A stretch of DNA of 64,000 bases from Hoeflea algicola (GTDB lineage Bacteria; Pseudomonadota; Alphaproteobacteria; Rhizobiales; Rhizobiaceae), in contig NZ_JAOVZR010000001.1 of assembly GCF_026619415.1 (NCBI RefSeq), positions 4,138,501-4,202,500 on the forward strand, given 5' to 3'. Each line of letters opens with the position of its first letter. Position 1 is the first letter of the stretch. Shown here in pieces: positions 27,302 through 37,042 of this stretch. The position numbers and the translations under genes are program-made. The notes beneath the pieces are model-generated. The model made no database searches. It saw nothing but the letters and a program-made list of their open reading frames with translations, and had not been told where the DNA came from.

Positions 27302-27726
27302 CGAAACAAATGCCGATTGCATCGTACAGCCTTCGCGCGGCTTCGCGCTCAGGCCTTCGTTCGCTGAAATCAATTTCGTTGATTTCTGGCCTGCGGCCAC
27401 CGCTCCGAAGCCCCCACTTTTTCCACACCCTCGCACCCCATGCGATAATCGCCGTGCTTCCGCTGCCGGATGGATCGCGAACGTTTCGAGCCAGGCGGAA
27501 GGGAATGCCCCCGGTCCAAGGCCCTGACGTGCGGCGGCGGGCGGGGGAGGCGGCAGCCATCGCGGTTCCGCTGGCGGCGTCCGGTTTCGGGGTTCTCCCC
27601 AAAGCCAGGGCGACACGGCCAAGTGGCCACGCCAGCCACCGGGCCGGCTTTCCCGTTGCAGCTCTCGCAAATGAGGGCGCTGCGGGATCAGACCGGAACG
27701 GGCCTGTGGCGGACATGGCCGGTAAA

Positions 27727-27982
27727 ACCGCCCCAACGCAAAGTGCTGCGGGGCGGTCGGTCAGGGTTCGTGCCGGAGCCAGCGCCAAAAGCATCTCCCG
27801 CGGTCTGTTCCGGCCGCGCGCCGGGGCAACCCGGGCAGGGCGGCAACACCCCTTGCGGGAAGCAGGCCACCGCCTGTCGGCTGCGGAACAGCAGCCGGCA
27901 AGTTTCGGGCCGCGCGCGTGTTGCGCCACCCGGTGCATGTTGCGTTTCCTTGGTTTCATGGAAACGCTCACGGGCATGCACC
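27727..27982 (+). ncRNA. Candidate structured RNA
   Basis: Five consecutive perfect hairpins within 256 nt: ACCGCCCC/GGGGCGGT enclosing GCA/TGC (27727-27757); CCGGG-GCAA-CCCGG with a GNRA-type loop on the plus strand (27821-27834); CAGGC-CACC-GCCTG (27863-27876); CGGCTGC-6 nt-GCAGCCG (27878-27897); and a nested stem GGTGCATG, GCGTTTCC, GGAAACGC, CATGCACC (27932-27982). No promoter or terminator was identified, and high GC raises the chance background, so this is a candidate only. Confidence 0.25.
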
Positions 27983-28413
27983 TGCATATCTCATTCTCCG
28001 TAAGGCAAGGCATGCGTGCGGCCCTCCGGACCAATCCCTTCCAGACCCCCGGCGTCTCCGCGCGGGCGGCTTTCGGCTGTCCGCTTTTCTCCCTCCCTGT
28101 TGTCGATGGTACGTCCCGCCCTGCGGCAAGCCTGCAACAGCTGTGCGCAATAATCGCCGCCTCAAGTCAGGTTTTTCTGGGCAGCGCGGCAAGGCGGGCG
28201 TAAACGGGACAACCGCAACCCCAATTTCGGGAGCAGGTCGCATGAACAATTTTCCACGGGTCCGGTAGCGCTGGCGGGAATCCAGCCACCGGATCGTCAC
28301 AGCATCCGGCGCGCTTTGCCGATTTCCGCCAAAGCTCCGTCAGACCATGTTTGCACGCCACCCGGCCGGTTCGGTCGGCCCGATAGGCAGCGCCCATCGG
28401 GGTTTTGCGACTG

Positions 28414-28430
28414 CTGACAAAATCTGTCAG
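28414..28430. promoter_or_regulatory. Palindrome upstream of the MFS gene
   Basis: CTGACA-aaatc-TGTCAG, 78-94 bp before the start codon at 28508; a plausible repressor site. No regulator gene is next to it. Confidence 0.35.
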
Positions 28431-28507
28431 AGATATTTACTAGCACGATGACGCGGCCTGGCGCCCAAGCGCCGATGCCCGTCTCCTTTTCATGACGAGG
28501 TTACTCG

Positions 28508-29710
28508 ATGTTGTCTCCCTTTGTCCGCTCCGCCGTTATTCTGGGGCTCATGTCCGCTGTCGGGCCGTTGGCCATCGACATGTTCCTGCCGGCGTTACCC
28601 ACCGTTGCCGATCATCTCGGCAGCACCGCCGCCGCGGCACAGCTGACCATTACCGCCTATTTCATCGCCTTTGGCCTGGCCCAGATGATCTATGGCCCGA
28701 TTGCCGACATGGTCGGCCGCAAGCCGCCGGTTGTTGCCGGCCTTGCGCTGTTTGCCGCGGGTTCGCTGGTCTGCGCCGCCGCCCCCGACATGGCCTGGCT
28801 GGTCGGTGGCCGTGTGCTGCAGGCGCTCGGCGGCGCCGCGGTGATGGTGATCCCGCGCGCCATCATCCGCGACATGCACACCGGCACCCAGGCCACCCGG
28901 CTGATGGCGCTGGTGATGCTGATCATCTCGGTCTCGCCGATGCTGGCGCCGCTGATCGGCTCCGGCGTCATTGCCATTTCCGGCTGGAGAGCGATCTTCG
29001 GTGTGCTGGCGGTGGCGGCCGGGCTCTCGATTCTGCTGACGCTGACGCTGCAGCCGGAAACCCTTAAGCCCGAAAACCGGGTTCCGGTGCGGCTCTCGGC
29101 GATTGTCGGCGGTTCGCTCAAGCTGTTGCGCGATCCGGTGTTCATGGGGCTCACCTTTGTCGGCGGTTTCGGCATGGCCAGTTTCTTCGTGTTCCTGGCC
29201 AGCGCCTCGTTTGTCTATACCGGCCATTACGGGCTGACGCCGACCGGCTTCAGCCTCGCCTTTGCCGCCAATGCGCTGGGCTTTTTCTCCGCCTCGCAGA
29301 TGGCTGCCAGTCTCGGCGAGAAATTCGGTGCCGAGCGGGTCGTCTCCTGGGCGGTCAGCGGATTCTTGGGCTTCACGCTGCTGCTGCTGGCGCTGATGGC
29401 TGCCGGGTTCGATCATTTCGCGCTGCTGGTCGGCCTGCTGATCTGCGCCAATGGCTGCCTCGGCCTGGTCATCCCCACCACCATGGTGATGGCGCTCGAT
29501 GATCACGGCGACATTGCCGGCCTGGCCTCGTCATTGGGCGGCATGCTGCAGATGCTGGCCGGCGGCATCCTGACGATGCTGGCCGGACCGTTTTTCGATG
29601 GCACGCCGCTGCCGATGGTGGCCGCCATCGCGCTGGCCGCGGTGCTGGCATTTACCGCCATGCGTATCACCGGCAGCGCCCGCGGCCGTCGTCTGGTCGC
29701 CGCTCAATAG
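28508..29710 (+). CDS. MFS exporter, Bcr/CflA drug-resistance type
   Basis: Inner-membrane transporter of 400 residues with twelve predicted hydrophobic segments. The N-terminal IDMFLPALPTVADHLGSTAA and QMIYGPIADMVGRKPPVV (motif A) and RVLQALGGAAVMVIPRAIIRD are characteristic of the Bcr/CflA multidrug group. GACGAGG lies about 8 nt upstream. It is monocistronic and ends in a strong bidirectional terminator. Substrates cannot be read from sequence. Confidence 0.88.
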   Translation: MLSPFVRSAVILGLMSAVGPLAIDMFLPALPTVADHLGSTAAAAQLTITAYFIAFGLAQMIYGPIADMVGRKPPVVAGLALFAAGSLVCAAAPDMAWLVGGRVLQALGGAAVMVIPRAIIRDMHTGTQATRLMALVMLIISVSPMLAPLIGSGVIAISGWRAIFGVLAVAAGLSILLTLTLQPETLKPENRVPVRLSAIVGGSLKLLRDPVFMGLTFVGGFGMASFFVFLASASFVYTGHYGLTPTGFSLAFAANALGFFSASQMAASLGEKFGAERVVSWAVSGFLGFTLLLLALMAAGFDHFALLVGLLICANGCLGLVIPTTMVMALDDHGDIAGLASSLGGMLQMLAGGILTMLAGPFFDGTPLPMVAAIALAAVLAFTAMRITGSARGRRLVAAQ

Positions 29711-29787
29711 TGCATGTCGCGTTTAAATCCATTCATTTGAACGGGTAGGTACAGGCATGTTTTCAGAGAGTTGACCGGAAACAAAAA

Positions 29788-29820
29788 CCCCGCCGCGGCC
29801 TGAACCGCGACGGGGAATTT
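29788..29820. terminator. Bidirectional rho-independent terminator
   Basis: CCCCGCCGCGG (29788-29798), 6-nt loop, CCGCGACGGGG (29805-29815), one mismatch; AAAAA before and AATTTT after. It serves the MFS gene (plus) and the small minus-strand gene ending at 29874. Confidence 0.8.
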
Positions 29821-29873
29821 TGCCTGGAGGCAATCCGGGAAACAGGGGCCCCGGGATCATCAGTCGGCAAAGC

Positions 29874-30110
29874 TTAGCGGCTCTGGGTGACAATCACCGG
29901 GATCAGCAGATCACCCCAGTTGCCGTCGCCGCCATGGTGGCGTGCGGAGCGGACCAGTTCCACCGAGACGCCGGCATCCACGGCCTTCATGACCGAATGG
30001 TTGAGGCGGTGCAGGTCATTGGCAAGGCTGCGGATCGCGGCCTGCTGGTCTGCATCCATGGCCGAGGACTGTTCTTCGGCTCGTTCCTTGACGCGGGTCT
30101 GGGGTGTCAT
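29874..30110 (-). CDS. Small conserved-looking protein downstream of aceA
   Basis: Product of 78 residues. The ATG at 30110 is preferred over 30116 because GAGGAG then lies 8 nt away. Mostly helical N-terminal half (MTPQTRVKERAEEQSS to LANDLHRLNH), then RSARHHGGDGNWGDLLIPVIV, a block I associate with small aceA-linked proteins of Rhizobiales. No membrane helix or cysteine. It follows aceA on the same strand, about 85 bp away, and may be cotranscribed. Function unknown. Confidence 0.65.
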   Translation of the reverse strand: MTPQTRVKERAEEQSSAMDADQQAAIRSLANDLHRLNHSVMKAVDAGVSVELVRSARHHGGDGNWGDLLIPVIVTQSR

Positions 30111-30163
30111 GTGCATTTCTCCTCTAACGGGGTTTGTGAAGTATGATGTTTGTTTGGGGTCCC

Positions 30164-30181
30164 CACCCGCCGGAGCGGGTG
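30164..30181 (-). terminator. Hairpin after aceA
   Basis: CACCCGC-cgga-GCGGGTG between aceA and the small gene; no T-run, so probably an attenuator or 3'-end stabiliser. Confidence 0.45.
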
Positions 30182-30194
30182 AGGGGAGGTTGCT

Positions 30195-31484
<1,290 letters not shown>

Positions 31485-31561
31485 GATGTGTCTCCGGTCT
31501 GCAAGTATCAGGTTCGGGCGGGACAGTGTGGGAGCCGTTTGCCGCCTTTGATGTGACTAGA

Positions 31562-31720
31562 TTTACATTGCGCCGCACACATCGCCGAGAGAATTCAGTA
31601 TTCACGGCCGATAATTGGGGTAAATCTGTCTTGCCTTTGACAGGAAGGCTCTGTAAATTTGTCACAATTGTAAAGATGCCAGATCGTCGGGTTCCGGCGA
31701 ATTCTGTAAAATCCTGTAAA
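31562..31720. promoter_or_regulatory. Repeated TGTAAA elements between aceA and its regulator
   Basis: TGTAAA occurs at 31652-31657, 31669-31674, 31705-31710 and 31715-31720, and in inverse orientation (TTTACA) at 31562-31567. A TTGACA hexamer lies at 31637-31642. The last two copies overlap the leader of the regulator gene, suggesting autoregulation. Binding by the adjacent regulator is inferred. Confidence 0.5.
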
Positions 31721-31731
31721 GGCGGCGCCTG

Positions 31732-33168
31732 ATGGCAGACCAGAAGATTTTCGCGGGGCCGCGCATCCGCCGCATCCGCAACGCCAAGGGCCTGACTCAG
31801 ACGGCGATGGCGGAGGCACTGGGCATTTCACCTTCCTATCTCAACCTGATCGAGCGCAACCAGCGGCCGCTGACGGTGCAGCTGATCCTCAAGCTGTCGG
31901 CGGTCTACAAGATCGATGTCGAGGAACTGCAGGGTGAGGCCGGCGGCGCGCTGGGCAGTCTGAAAGAGGTCTTTGCCGATCCGCTGCTTGCTGGCGAATT
32001 GCCCGGCGATCAGGAAGTCATCGAGATCGCCGAGGCCGCGCCCAATGCCAGCGCCGCGATCGTCAAGCTGCACCGCGCCTACCGCGAACAGGCAGCCCGG
32101 CTCTCGGATCTGTCGACCATGCTCGCCCGCGACGGCCATAGCCCGGCGCTGTCGGGCGCGCGGCTGCCGATGGATGAAGTCCGCGAGACACTCGAAACCC
32201 GGCCCAATCACCACTCGGCACTGGAAGAGGAAGCCGAAGCCTTTCATCTGCTGCTTAAGCCGGGCGATGATCTGATGGGCGCGCTCAAGGCCTGGCTCAA
32301 ATCCGAACACGGCATTGTTGTGCGCTCGCTGCCGGTTGCCACCATGCCCAACTGGCGCCGCCGCTATGACCGCCATTCGCAGCGGCTGTTCCTGTCCGAA
32401 CGGCTGTCGCCATTTGACCAGCTGCGCGAAGTCGCCATGGAAGCCTCGCTGATCCGCATGAACGTTGCCATCGTCGCCGGCGTCAACGACCTCAAGCTGT
32501 CGAGCGACGAGGCCCGCCGGATTGCCCGCTTCGAGCTCGCCCGTTACGCGGCGCATGCGCTGATGATGCCTTACCGGGCGTTTCACGCCGCAGCCCAACG
32601 CGCGCGCTACGATATCGATGTGCTGAAATCACGTTTTGGCGTGTCCTTTGAACAGGCGGCCAACCGCCTGACCTCGCTCGCCCGGCAGGATCTGCAGGGC
32701 GTGCCATTCTTCATGCTCGAGGTTGATGTCGCCGGTCATCGTTTCCGTCGGGCCGGCGCGCAAGGTTTTCCACAGCAGCGATTTGGCGGCAATTGCCCCA
32801 AATTGTCGATTCACGCGGCCTTTTCGCAACCCTCGCAGATCATTGTCGAGGCCGTGGAATTGCCCGGCGGCGCCGAGTTTCTTACCATTTCGCGCACGCT
32901 GGAGGGGCCTCAGGGTGCGTTTTCCGAAAGGCCGCGTCGCACTGCCATCCTGCTTGGCTGCGATATCGGTTTCCGCGATGACATCGTCTATGGCGAGGCT
33001 CTGCCCGTATCCGGCGGCAAGACGCCCAAGCCGGTCGCCATTCCCGTGGGCCCGTCATGCCGGTTGTGCGAACGGGCCGGTTGTCTGGCCCGTGCCGAAC
33101 CGCCGATCACCCGCCCGCTCGGGCTCGACGAAATGGTCACCGGCATTTCCGCCTTTGATTTTCAGTGA
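31732..33168 (+). CDS. XRE-family regulator of acetate/short-chain fatty-acid metabolism (ScfR/RamB type)
   Basis: Product of 478 residues. An N-terminal XRE helix-turn-helix occupies about 10-65 (NAKGLTQTAMAEALGISPSY), a peptidase-like ImmA/IrrE region about 200-310 in which no HExxH is visible, and a C-terminal short-chain-fatty-acyl regulator domain ends with the cysteine cluster CRLCERAGCLAR. This layout is that of ScfR/RamB/MccR proteins, which control glyoxylate-shunt or methylcitrate genes in response to acyl-CoA. Its divergent position to aceA makes aceA the obvious target. Activator or repressor role is not decidable. Confidence 0.87.
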   Translation: MADQKIFAGPRIRRIRNAKGLTQTAMAEALGISPSYLNLIERNQRPLTVQLILKLSAVYKIDVEELQGEAGGALGSLKEVFADPLLAGELPGDQEVIEIAEAAPNASAAIVKLHRAYREQAARLSDLSTMLARDGHSPALSGARLPMDEVRETLETRPNHHSALEEEAEAFHLLLKPGDDLMGALKAWLKSEHGIVVRSLPVATMPNWRRRYDRHSQRLFLSERLSPFDQLREVAMEASLIRMNVAIVAGVNDLKLSSDEARRIARFELARYAAHALMMPYRAFHAAAQRARYDIDVLKSRFGVSFEQAANRLTSLARQDLQGVPFFMLEVDVAGHRFRRAGAQGFPQQRFGGNCPKLSIHAAFSQPSQIIVEAVELPGGAEFLTISRTLEGPQGAFSERPRRTAILLGCDIGFRDDIVYGEALPVSGGKTPKPVAIPVGPSCRLCERAGCLARAEPPITRPLGLDEMVTGISAFDFQ

Positions 33169-33418
33169 TCGGGTCCGGCTGGCCAAAGCCAGCGATCCGG
33201 CTCGTATGCGGCTGGAGCGCGGAAGCGATTTTGCCTGTCTGTTTCAATCGCACCGCATTGCATCAATTCCACTTGTAGCTCGGGCAATTCCTTCATAGGG
33301 TTGTAGGTCCGCGAGCCTCCGGTCTACCGGCATCGGCGTGGATCCACATCTGACGGGAACTGGGCGCAAGACCCGAGAACCGCAGGGTGGGAGGAACAAA
33401 GTATCGAGAGGAACAGGA

Positions 33419-34513
33419 ATGACCCTGAAAACCCGCCTATTTTCGGCAGCCGTTTTGCTTGCCGCATCGACAGTGCTCGCTTCTGCTCAAGAACGCGTCG
33501 TCAACATCTATAACTGGTCCGACTATATCGATGAGGCGATCCTCACCGAATTCACTGCCGAGACCGGTATCAAGGTGGTCTACGACGTTTATGATTCCAA
33601 CGAGGTGCTGGAAACCAAGCTGCTCGCCGGGTCGACCGGGTATGATCTGGTGGTTCCGACCGGCACCTTCCTTGCCCGGCAGATCCAGGCCGGTGTCTAC
33701 CAGAAGCTCGACAAATCGAAGCTGCCTAATCTCGTCAACATGGATCCCGCCATCACCACCCGGCTGGAAAAATACGATCCCGGCAATGAGCACGCCATCA
33801 ACTACATGTGGGGCACCACCGGTCTCGGCATCAATGTCGACAAGGTCAAGGAACGGCTTGGCGACATGGAGCTGAATTCCTGGAGCATCGTGTTTGATCC
33901 GGCGATCATTGCCAAGCTGGCCGATTGCGGCGTTTACATGCTCGACACGCCCGAGGAGATTTTGCCGGCGGCGCTCAACTATTTGGGGCTCGATCCCGAT
34001 TCCAACAAGCCCGATGATATCGCCAAGGCCGAAGAGCTGCTGCTCACCATCCGTCCCAGCGTCAAGAAATTCCATTCGTCCGAATATATCAACGCGCTGG
34101 CCAATGGCGACATTTGCCTGGCGGTCGGCTGGTCCGGTGATGTGTTGCAGGCCCGTGACCGCGCCGCCGAAGCCGATCAGGGCGTGACCATCGATTACAT
34201 CATCCCCAAAGAGGGCGCTCTGATGTGGTTCGACAGTTTTGCCATTCCTGCTGACGCCGCTCACGTTGAAGAGGCGCACGAGTTCCTCAACTACATCATG
34301 AGGCCGGAAGTCGCCGCAAAGGCCTCCAACTATGTCTACTACGCCAACGGCAATCTGGCTTCCAAGCAGTTCCTCAACGAGGACGTGATCGGCGACACCG
34401 CCATCTATCCCGACGAGGAAACCTTTGGCCGCCTCTACTCCACGTCGCCCAAGGATCAGCGCACCCAGCGTGTGTTGACCAGAACCTGGACCAAGGTTGT
34501 CACCGGTCAGTGA
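33419..34513 (+). CDS. potF: Putrescine/spermidine ABC transporter, periplasmic binding protein
   Basis: Product of 364 residues from the ATG at 33419, which has GAGAGGAACAGGA upstream and opens a Sec signal peptide (MTLKTRLFSAAVLLAASTV, cleavage after ASA). The mature start VVNIYNWSDYIDE and the block YDLVVPTGTFLARQIQAGVY are hallmarks of PotD/PotF; WSGDVLQARDRA fits PotF. It is the first gene of potFG-x-HI. A strong hairpin follows the stop. Together with the puuAB-like pair at 17.9-20.6 kb it suggests putrescine uptake and catabolism. Confidence 0.92.
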   Translation: MTLKTRLFSAAVLLAASTVLASAQERVVNIYNWSDYIDEAILTEFTAETGIKVVYDVYDSNEVLETKLLAGSTGYDLVVPTGTFLARQIQAGVYQKLDKSKLPNLVNMDPAITTRLEKYDPGNEHAINYMWGTTGLGINVDKVKERLGDMELNSWSIVFDPAIIAKLADCGVYMLDTPEEILPAALNYLGLDPDSNKPDDIAKAEELLLTIRPSVKKFHSSEYINALANGDICLAVGWSGDVLQARDRAAEADQGVTIDYIIPKEGALMWFDSFAIPADAAHVEEAHEFLNYIMRPEVAAKASNYVYYANGNLASKQFLNEDVIGDTAIYPDEETFGRLYSTSPKDQRTQRVLTRTWTKVVTGQ

Positions 34514-34525
34514 TAACGGTTTGAA

Positions 34526-34556
34526 CCCCCGACCCGGCACCGGGCCGGGGGTTTTT
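34526..34556 (+). terminator. Terminator/attenuator between potF and potG
   Basis: CCCCCGACCCGG and CCGGGCCGGGGG form a near-perfect stem followed by TTTTT. It probably lets only part of the transcripts reach the permease genes, giving excess binding protein. Confidence 0.75.
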
Positions 34557-34586
34557 CAACAGAATTGATCGCGGGGACACACGATC

Positions 34587-35726
34587 ATGAAATCTCTGGG
34601 AAGCATCAGGCGCAGTTTCGAACCCTGGAACGACCCAGGCCAGCGCCCCTATATCGCCTTTGAAAACATCTCCAAATTGTTCGGTGATTTCGTCGCCGTC
34701 AAGGATCTGACGCTGCATGTTTTCCAGAAGGAATTCTTTGCACTGCTGGGCGGCTCGGGCTGCGGAAAATCCACGCTTTTGCGGATGCTGGCCGGTTTCG
34801 AAAATCCGACCAATGGCCAGATCCTGCTCGACGGTCAGGATCTTTCAGGGGTTCCGCCGTACAAGCGGCCGGTCAACATGATGTTCCAGTCCTATGCCTT
34901 GTTTCCGCATATGAGCGTGGAAAAGAACATCGCCTTCGGCCTCAAGCAGGACGGCATGGCCAAATCCGAGATCGAGGATCGCGTCAACAACATGCTCAAG
35001 CTGGTCAAGCTCGATCAGTTCGGCAAGCGCAAGCCGCATCAGCTCTCGGGTGGCCAGCGCCAGCGGGTGGCCCTTGCGCGCTCGATTGCCAAGCGCCCCA
35101 AGGTGCTGTTGCTCGATGAGCCGCTCGGAGCGCTCGACAAGAAATTGCGCGAGGAAACCCAGTTCGAACTGATGGATCTGCAGCAGGAACTGGGGCTGAC
35201 TTTCGTCGTCGTCACCCACGATCAGGAAGAGGCCATGACCATGGCCGACCGGATCGCGGTGATGGATCTCGGCCGCATCGTCCAGATCGGCACGCCGGCG
35301 GAAACCTATGAAGCGCCGAACTCGGAATTCGTCGCCAGCTTCATTGGCGACATCAATCTGTTTCGCGGTGAAGTGACCGGCGCGAACGGCAGCGTTATCG
35401 ACATCGAGACCACTGATGGAATGCATATTCGCTCCGACTCCACGGTCGCAATGAAGCCGGGCCAGAAAGCCAGTTTCGCCATCCGGCCGGAAAAACTCCG
35501 CGTTTCCCGGACCAGGCCGGAAAGCGGGATCAATGCCGTCTCGGGGGAAGTCTGGGATATCGGCTATCTCGGCGACATGACGGTGTTCCACATCAAGCTC
35601 AAGAACGAGGAGATAGTCAAAGCCTCGGTGCTCAACGCAGTCCGCACGGTTGAAGACCCGATCGGTTACGACGAAGAGATCTGGGTGTGCTTCAATGCCG
35701 ATGGCGGCGTTGTGTTGAGCGGTTGA
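34587..35726 (+). CDS. potG: Putrescine ABC transporter ATP-binding protein
   Basis: Product of 379 residues. Walker A GGSGCGKST at 55-63, FQSYALFPHM Q-loop, LSGGQRQR near 153-160, Walker B VLLLDEP, H-loop VVVTHDQEEA, and a C-terminal TOBE domain. The 20-residue N-terminal extension (RSFEPWNDP) is usual for PotG. It energises PotHI. Confidence 0.93.
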   Translation: MKSLGSIRRSFEPWNDPGQRPYIAFENISKLFGDFVAVKDLTLHVFQKEFFALLGGSGCGKSTLLRMLAGFENPTNGQILLDGQDLSGVPPYKRPVNMMFQSYALFPHMSVEKNIAFGLKQDGMAKSEIEDRVNNMLKLVKLDQFGKRKPHQLSGGQRQRVALARSIAKRPKVLLLDEPLGALDKKLREETQFELMDLQQELGLTFVVVTHDQEEAMTMADRIAVMDLGRIVQIGTPAETYEAPNSEFVASFIGDINLFRGEVTGANGSVIDIETTDGMHIRSDSTVAMKPGQKASFAIRPEKLRVSRTRPESGINAVSGEVWDIGYLGDMTVFHIKLKNEEIVKASVLNAVRTVEDPIGYDEEIWVCFNADGGVVLSG

Positions 35727-35735
35727 GGGATGGCC

Positions 35736-36113
35736 ATGACCAGCACTGAGCAGGCCGACAAGGCCGACCCGGCCCACCCCTTCAAGACCAACCGCACCGC
35801 GGCGATCATCATGACGATCGCTGTCGCGGTCACCCTGATGCTGCTGCGTCCCGAACTGTCGCTGGTCTACCTCGCCTATATCGGCATTTCAGTCTATTCC
35901 CTGAGCTGGGCCAGAACCCGCGGCTATGTCGGAAAGCCCCGCCCAGTACGGGAACAGAACATGGCCGCCTATGTATCGATATCGACCGTCGGCTTCATGG
36001 CCACCCTGTTCGGCGCCCCGAATTTGTTCGAACCCATTGCCAGCGTGATTTTCATTGTCTTCGCCGCCGTCATGGCAATCCTTGCCCTGTACGCGATTTT
36101 TGACCGGAAGTGA
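35736..36113 (+). CDS. Small membrane protein inside the pot operon
   Basis: Product of 125 residues (from the ATG at 35736; an ATG at 35730 would overlap its own GAGGG ribosome site). Four hydrophobic segments: about 25-38, 41-57, 78-93 and 100-120, joined by a basic loop WARTRGYVGKPRPVREQN. It has no ABC or EAA motif. It lies 9 bp after potG and 10 bp before potH, so it is cotranscribed with the transporter. I do not recognise the family. Confidence 0.75.
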   Translation: MTSTEQADKADPAHPFKTNRTAAIIMTIAVAVTLMLLRPELSLVYLAYIGISVYSLSWARTRGYVGKPRPVREQNMAAYVSISTVGFMATLFGAPNLFEPIASVIFIVFAAVMAILALYAIFDRK

Positions 36114-36123
36114 GGGCCATCCC

Positions 36124-37032
36124 ATGAAGCTCATCTCTGCCTTCACCCGCCGTCTGGTCATCATCATCCCCTACACGTGGCTGTTCGTGTTCTTCCTCGT
36201 GCCCTTCGGCATTGTCCTGAAGATCTCGCTGTCCGAGCCGATGATGGCGATGCCACCCTATGCGCCGACCATCGACATGGCCGATGGCATTTCCGGCATC
36301 ATCGATGCGTTCAGGCAGTTCAGCTTTTCCAATTATCTCTGGCTGACCGAAGATTCGCTCTACATCAACGCCTATATCTCCTCGATCACCATCGCTTTCA
36401 TTTCAACGCTTCTGACCCTGCTGATCGGCTTTCCACTGGCTTACGGCATGGCGCGTGCGCCGACCTCGGTGCGGCCGACCCTGTTGATGCTGGTGATCCT
36501 GCCGTTCTGGACCAGCTTTTTGATCCGGGTTTATGCCTGGATCGGCATTCTCAAGCCCGAAGGCCTGCTCAACCAGTTGCTGCTGGCCATCGGCCTGATC
36601 GACGAGCCGCTGATCATCCTCAACACCAACACCGCGGTCTATATCGGTATTGTCTATTCCTATCTGCCTTTCATGGTGCTGCCGATCTATGCGGCGCTCG
36701 AGAAGATGGATTACACGCTGATCGAGGCGGCCCAGGATCTCGGTTGCCCGCCGATTTCGGCGTTCTGGAAGATCACATTTCCGCTGGCCATTCCCGGCAT
36801 CGTCGCCGGCTGCCTGCTGGTGTTCATTCCCGCCGTTGGCGAGTTCGTAATCCCCGATCTGCTCGGCGGCTCGCGCACCCTGATGATCGGCAAGACGCTG
36901 TGGAGCGAGTTCTTCAACAACCGGGACTGGCCGGTGTCATCGGCGGTGGCGGTGCTGCTCCTGTTGATCCTGGTTGTGCCGATCATGATCTTCCAGCAGG
37001 CTCAGGCCAAGGCGCAGGAGAGCGGACAATGA
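36124..37032 (+). CDS. potH: Putrescine ABC transporter permease
   Basis: Product of 302 residues from the ATG at 36124 (GAGGG 8 nt upstream; the longer frame from 36055 overlaps the preceding gene). Six membrane helices and the EAA loop near 199-221 (TLIEAAQDLGCPPISAFWKI). PotH-specific features include the extended periplasmic loop after TM1. It pairs with PotI. Confidence 0.93.
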   Translation: MKLISAFTRRLVIIIPYTWLFVFFLVPFGIVLKISLSEPMMAMPPYAPTIDMADGISGIIDAFRQFSFSNYLWLTEDSLYINAYISSITIAFISTLLTLLIGFPLAYGMARAPTSVRPTLLMLVILPFWTSFLIRVYAWIGILKPEGLLNQLLLAIGLIDEPLIILNTNTAVYIGIVYSYLPFMVLPIYAALEKMDYTLIEAAQDLGCPPISAFWKITFPLAIPGIVAGCLLVFIPAVGEFVIPDLLGGSRTLMIGKTLWSEFFNNRDWPVSSAVAVLLLLILVVPIMIFQQAQAKAQESGQ

Positions 37033-37042
37033 GGACACTCTC

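Larger units (their letters stand above)
27302..28507. other. 1.2-kb gene-free, hairpin-rich region
   Basis: Long open frames exist on both strands, but none has a ribosome site, a recognisable domain or plausible composition (Arg/Ala/Pro/Gly-rich, overlapping antisense), so I call no gene. Instead there are many perfect stems: 27366-27386, 27727-27757, 27821-27834, 27863-27876, 27878-27897, 27932-27982 and 28261-28293. It may be a structured RNA, a decayed insertion, or a repeat element. A CTGACA/TGTCAG pair lies at the MFS-proximal end. Confidence 0.5.

Noticed and set aside
27222..28203. Overlapping long open frames on both strands (270 and 301 codons)
   Set aside because: Arg/Ala/Pro-rich, mutually antisense, no ribosome sites, no domains; the DNA is better explained by hairpins.
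23834..28507. Prophage or insertion sequence
   Set aside because: No integrase, transposase, terminal inverted repeats, target duplication or phage structural gene found.
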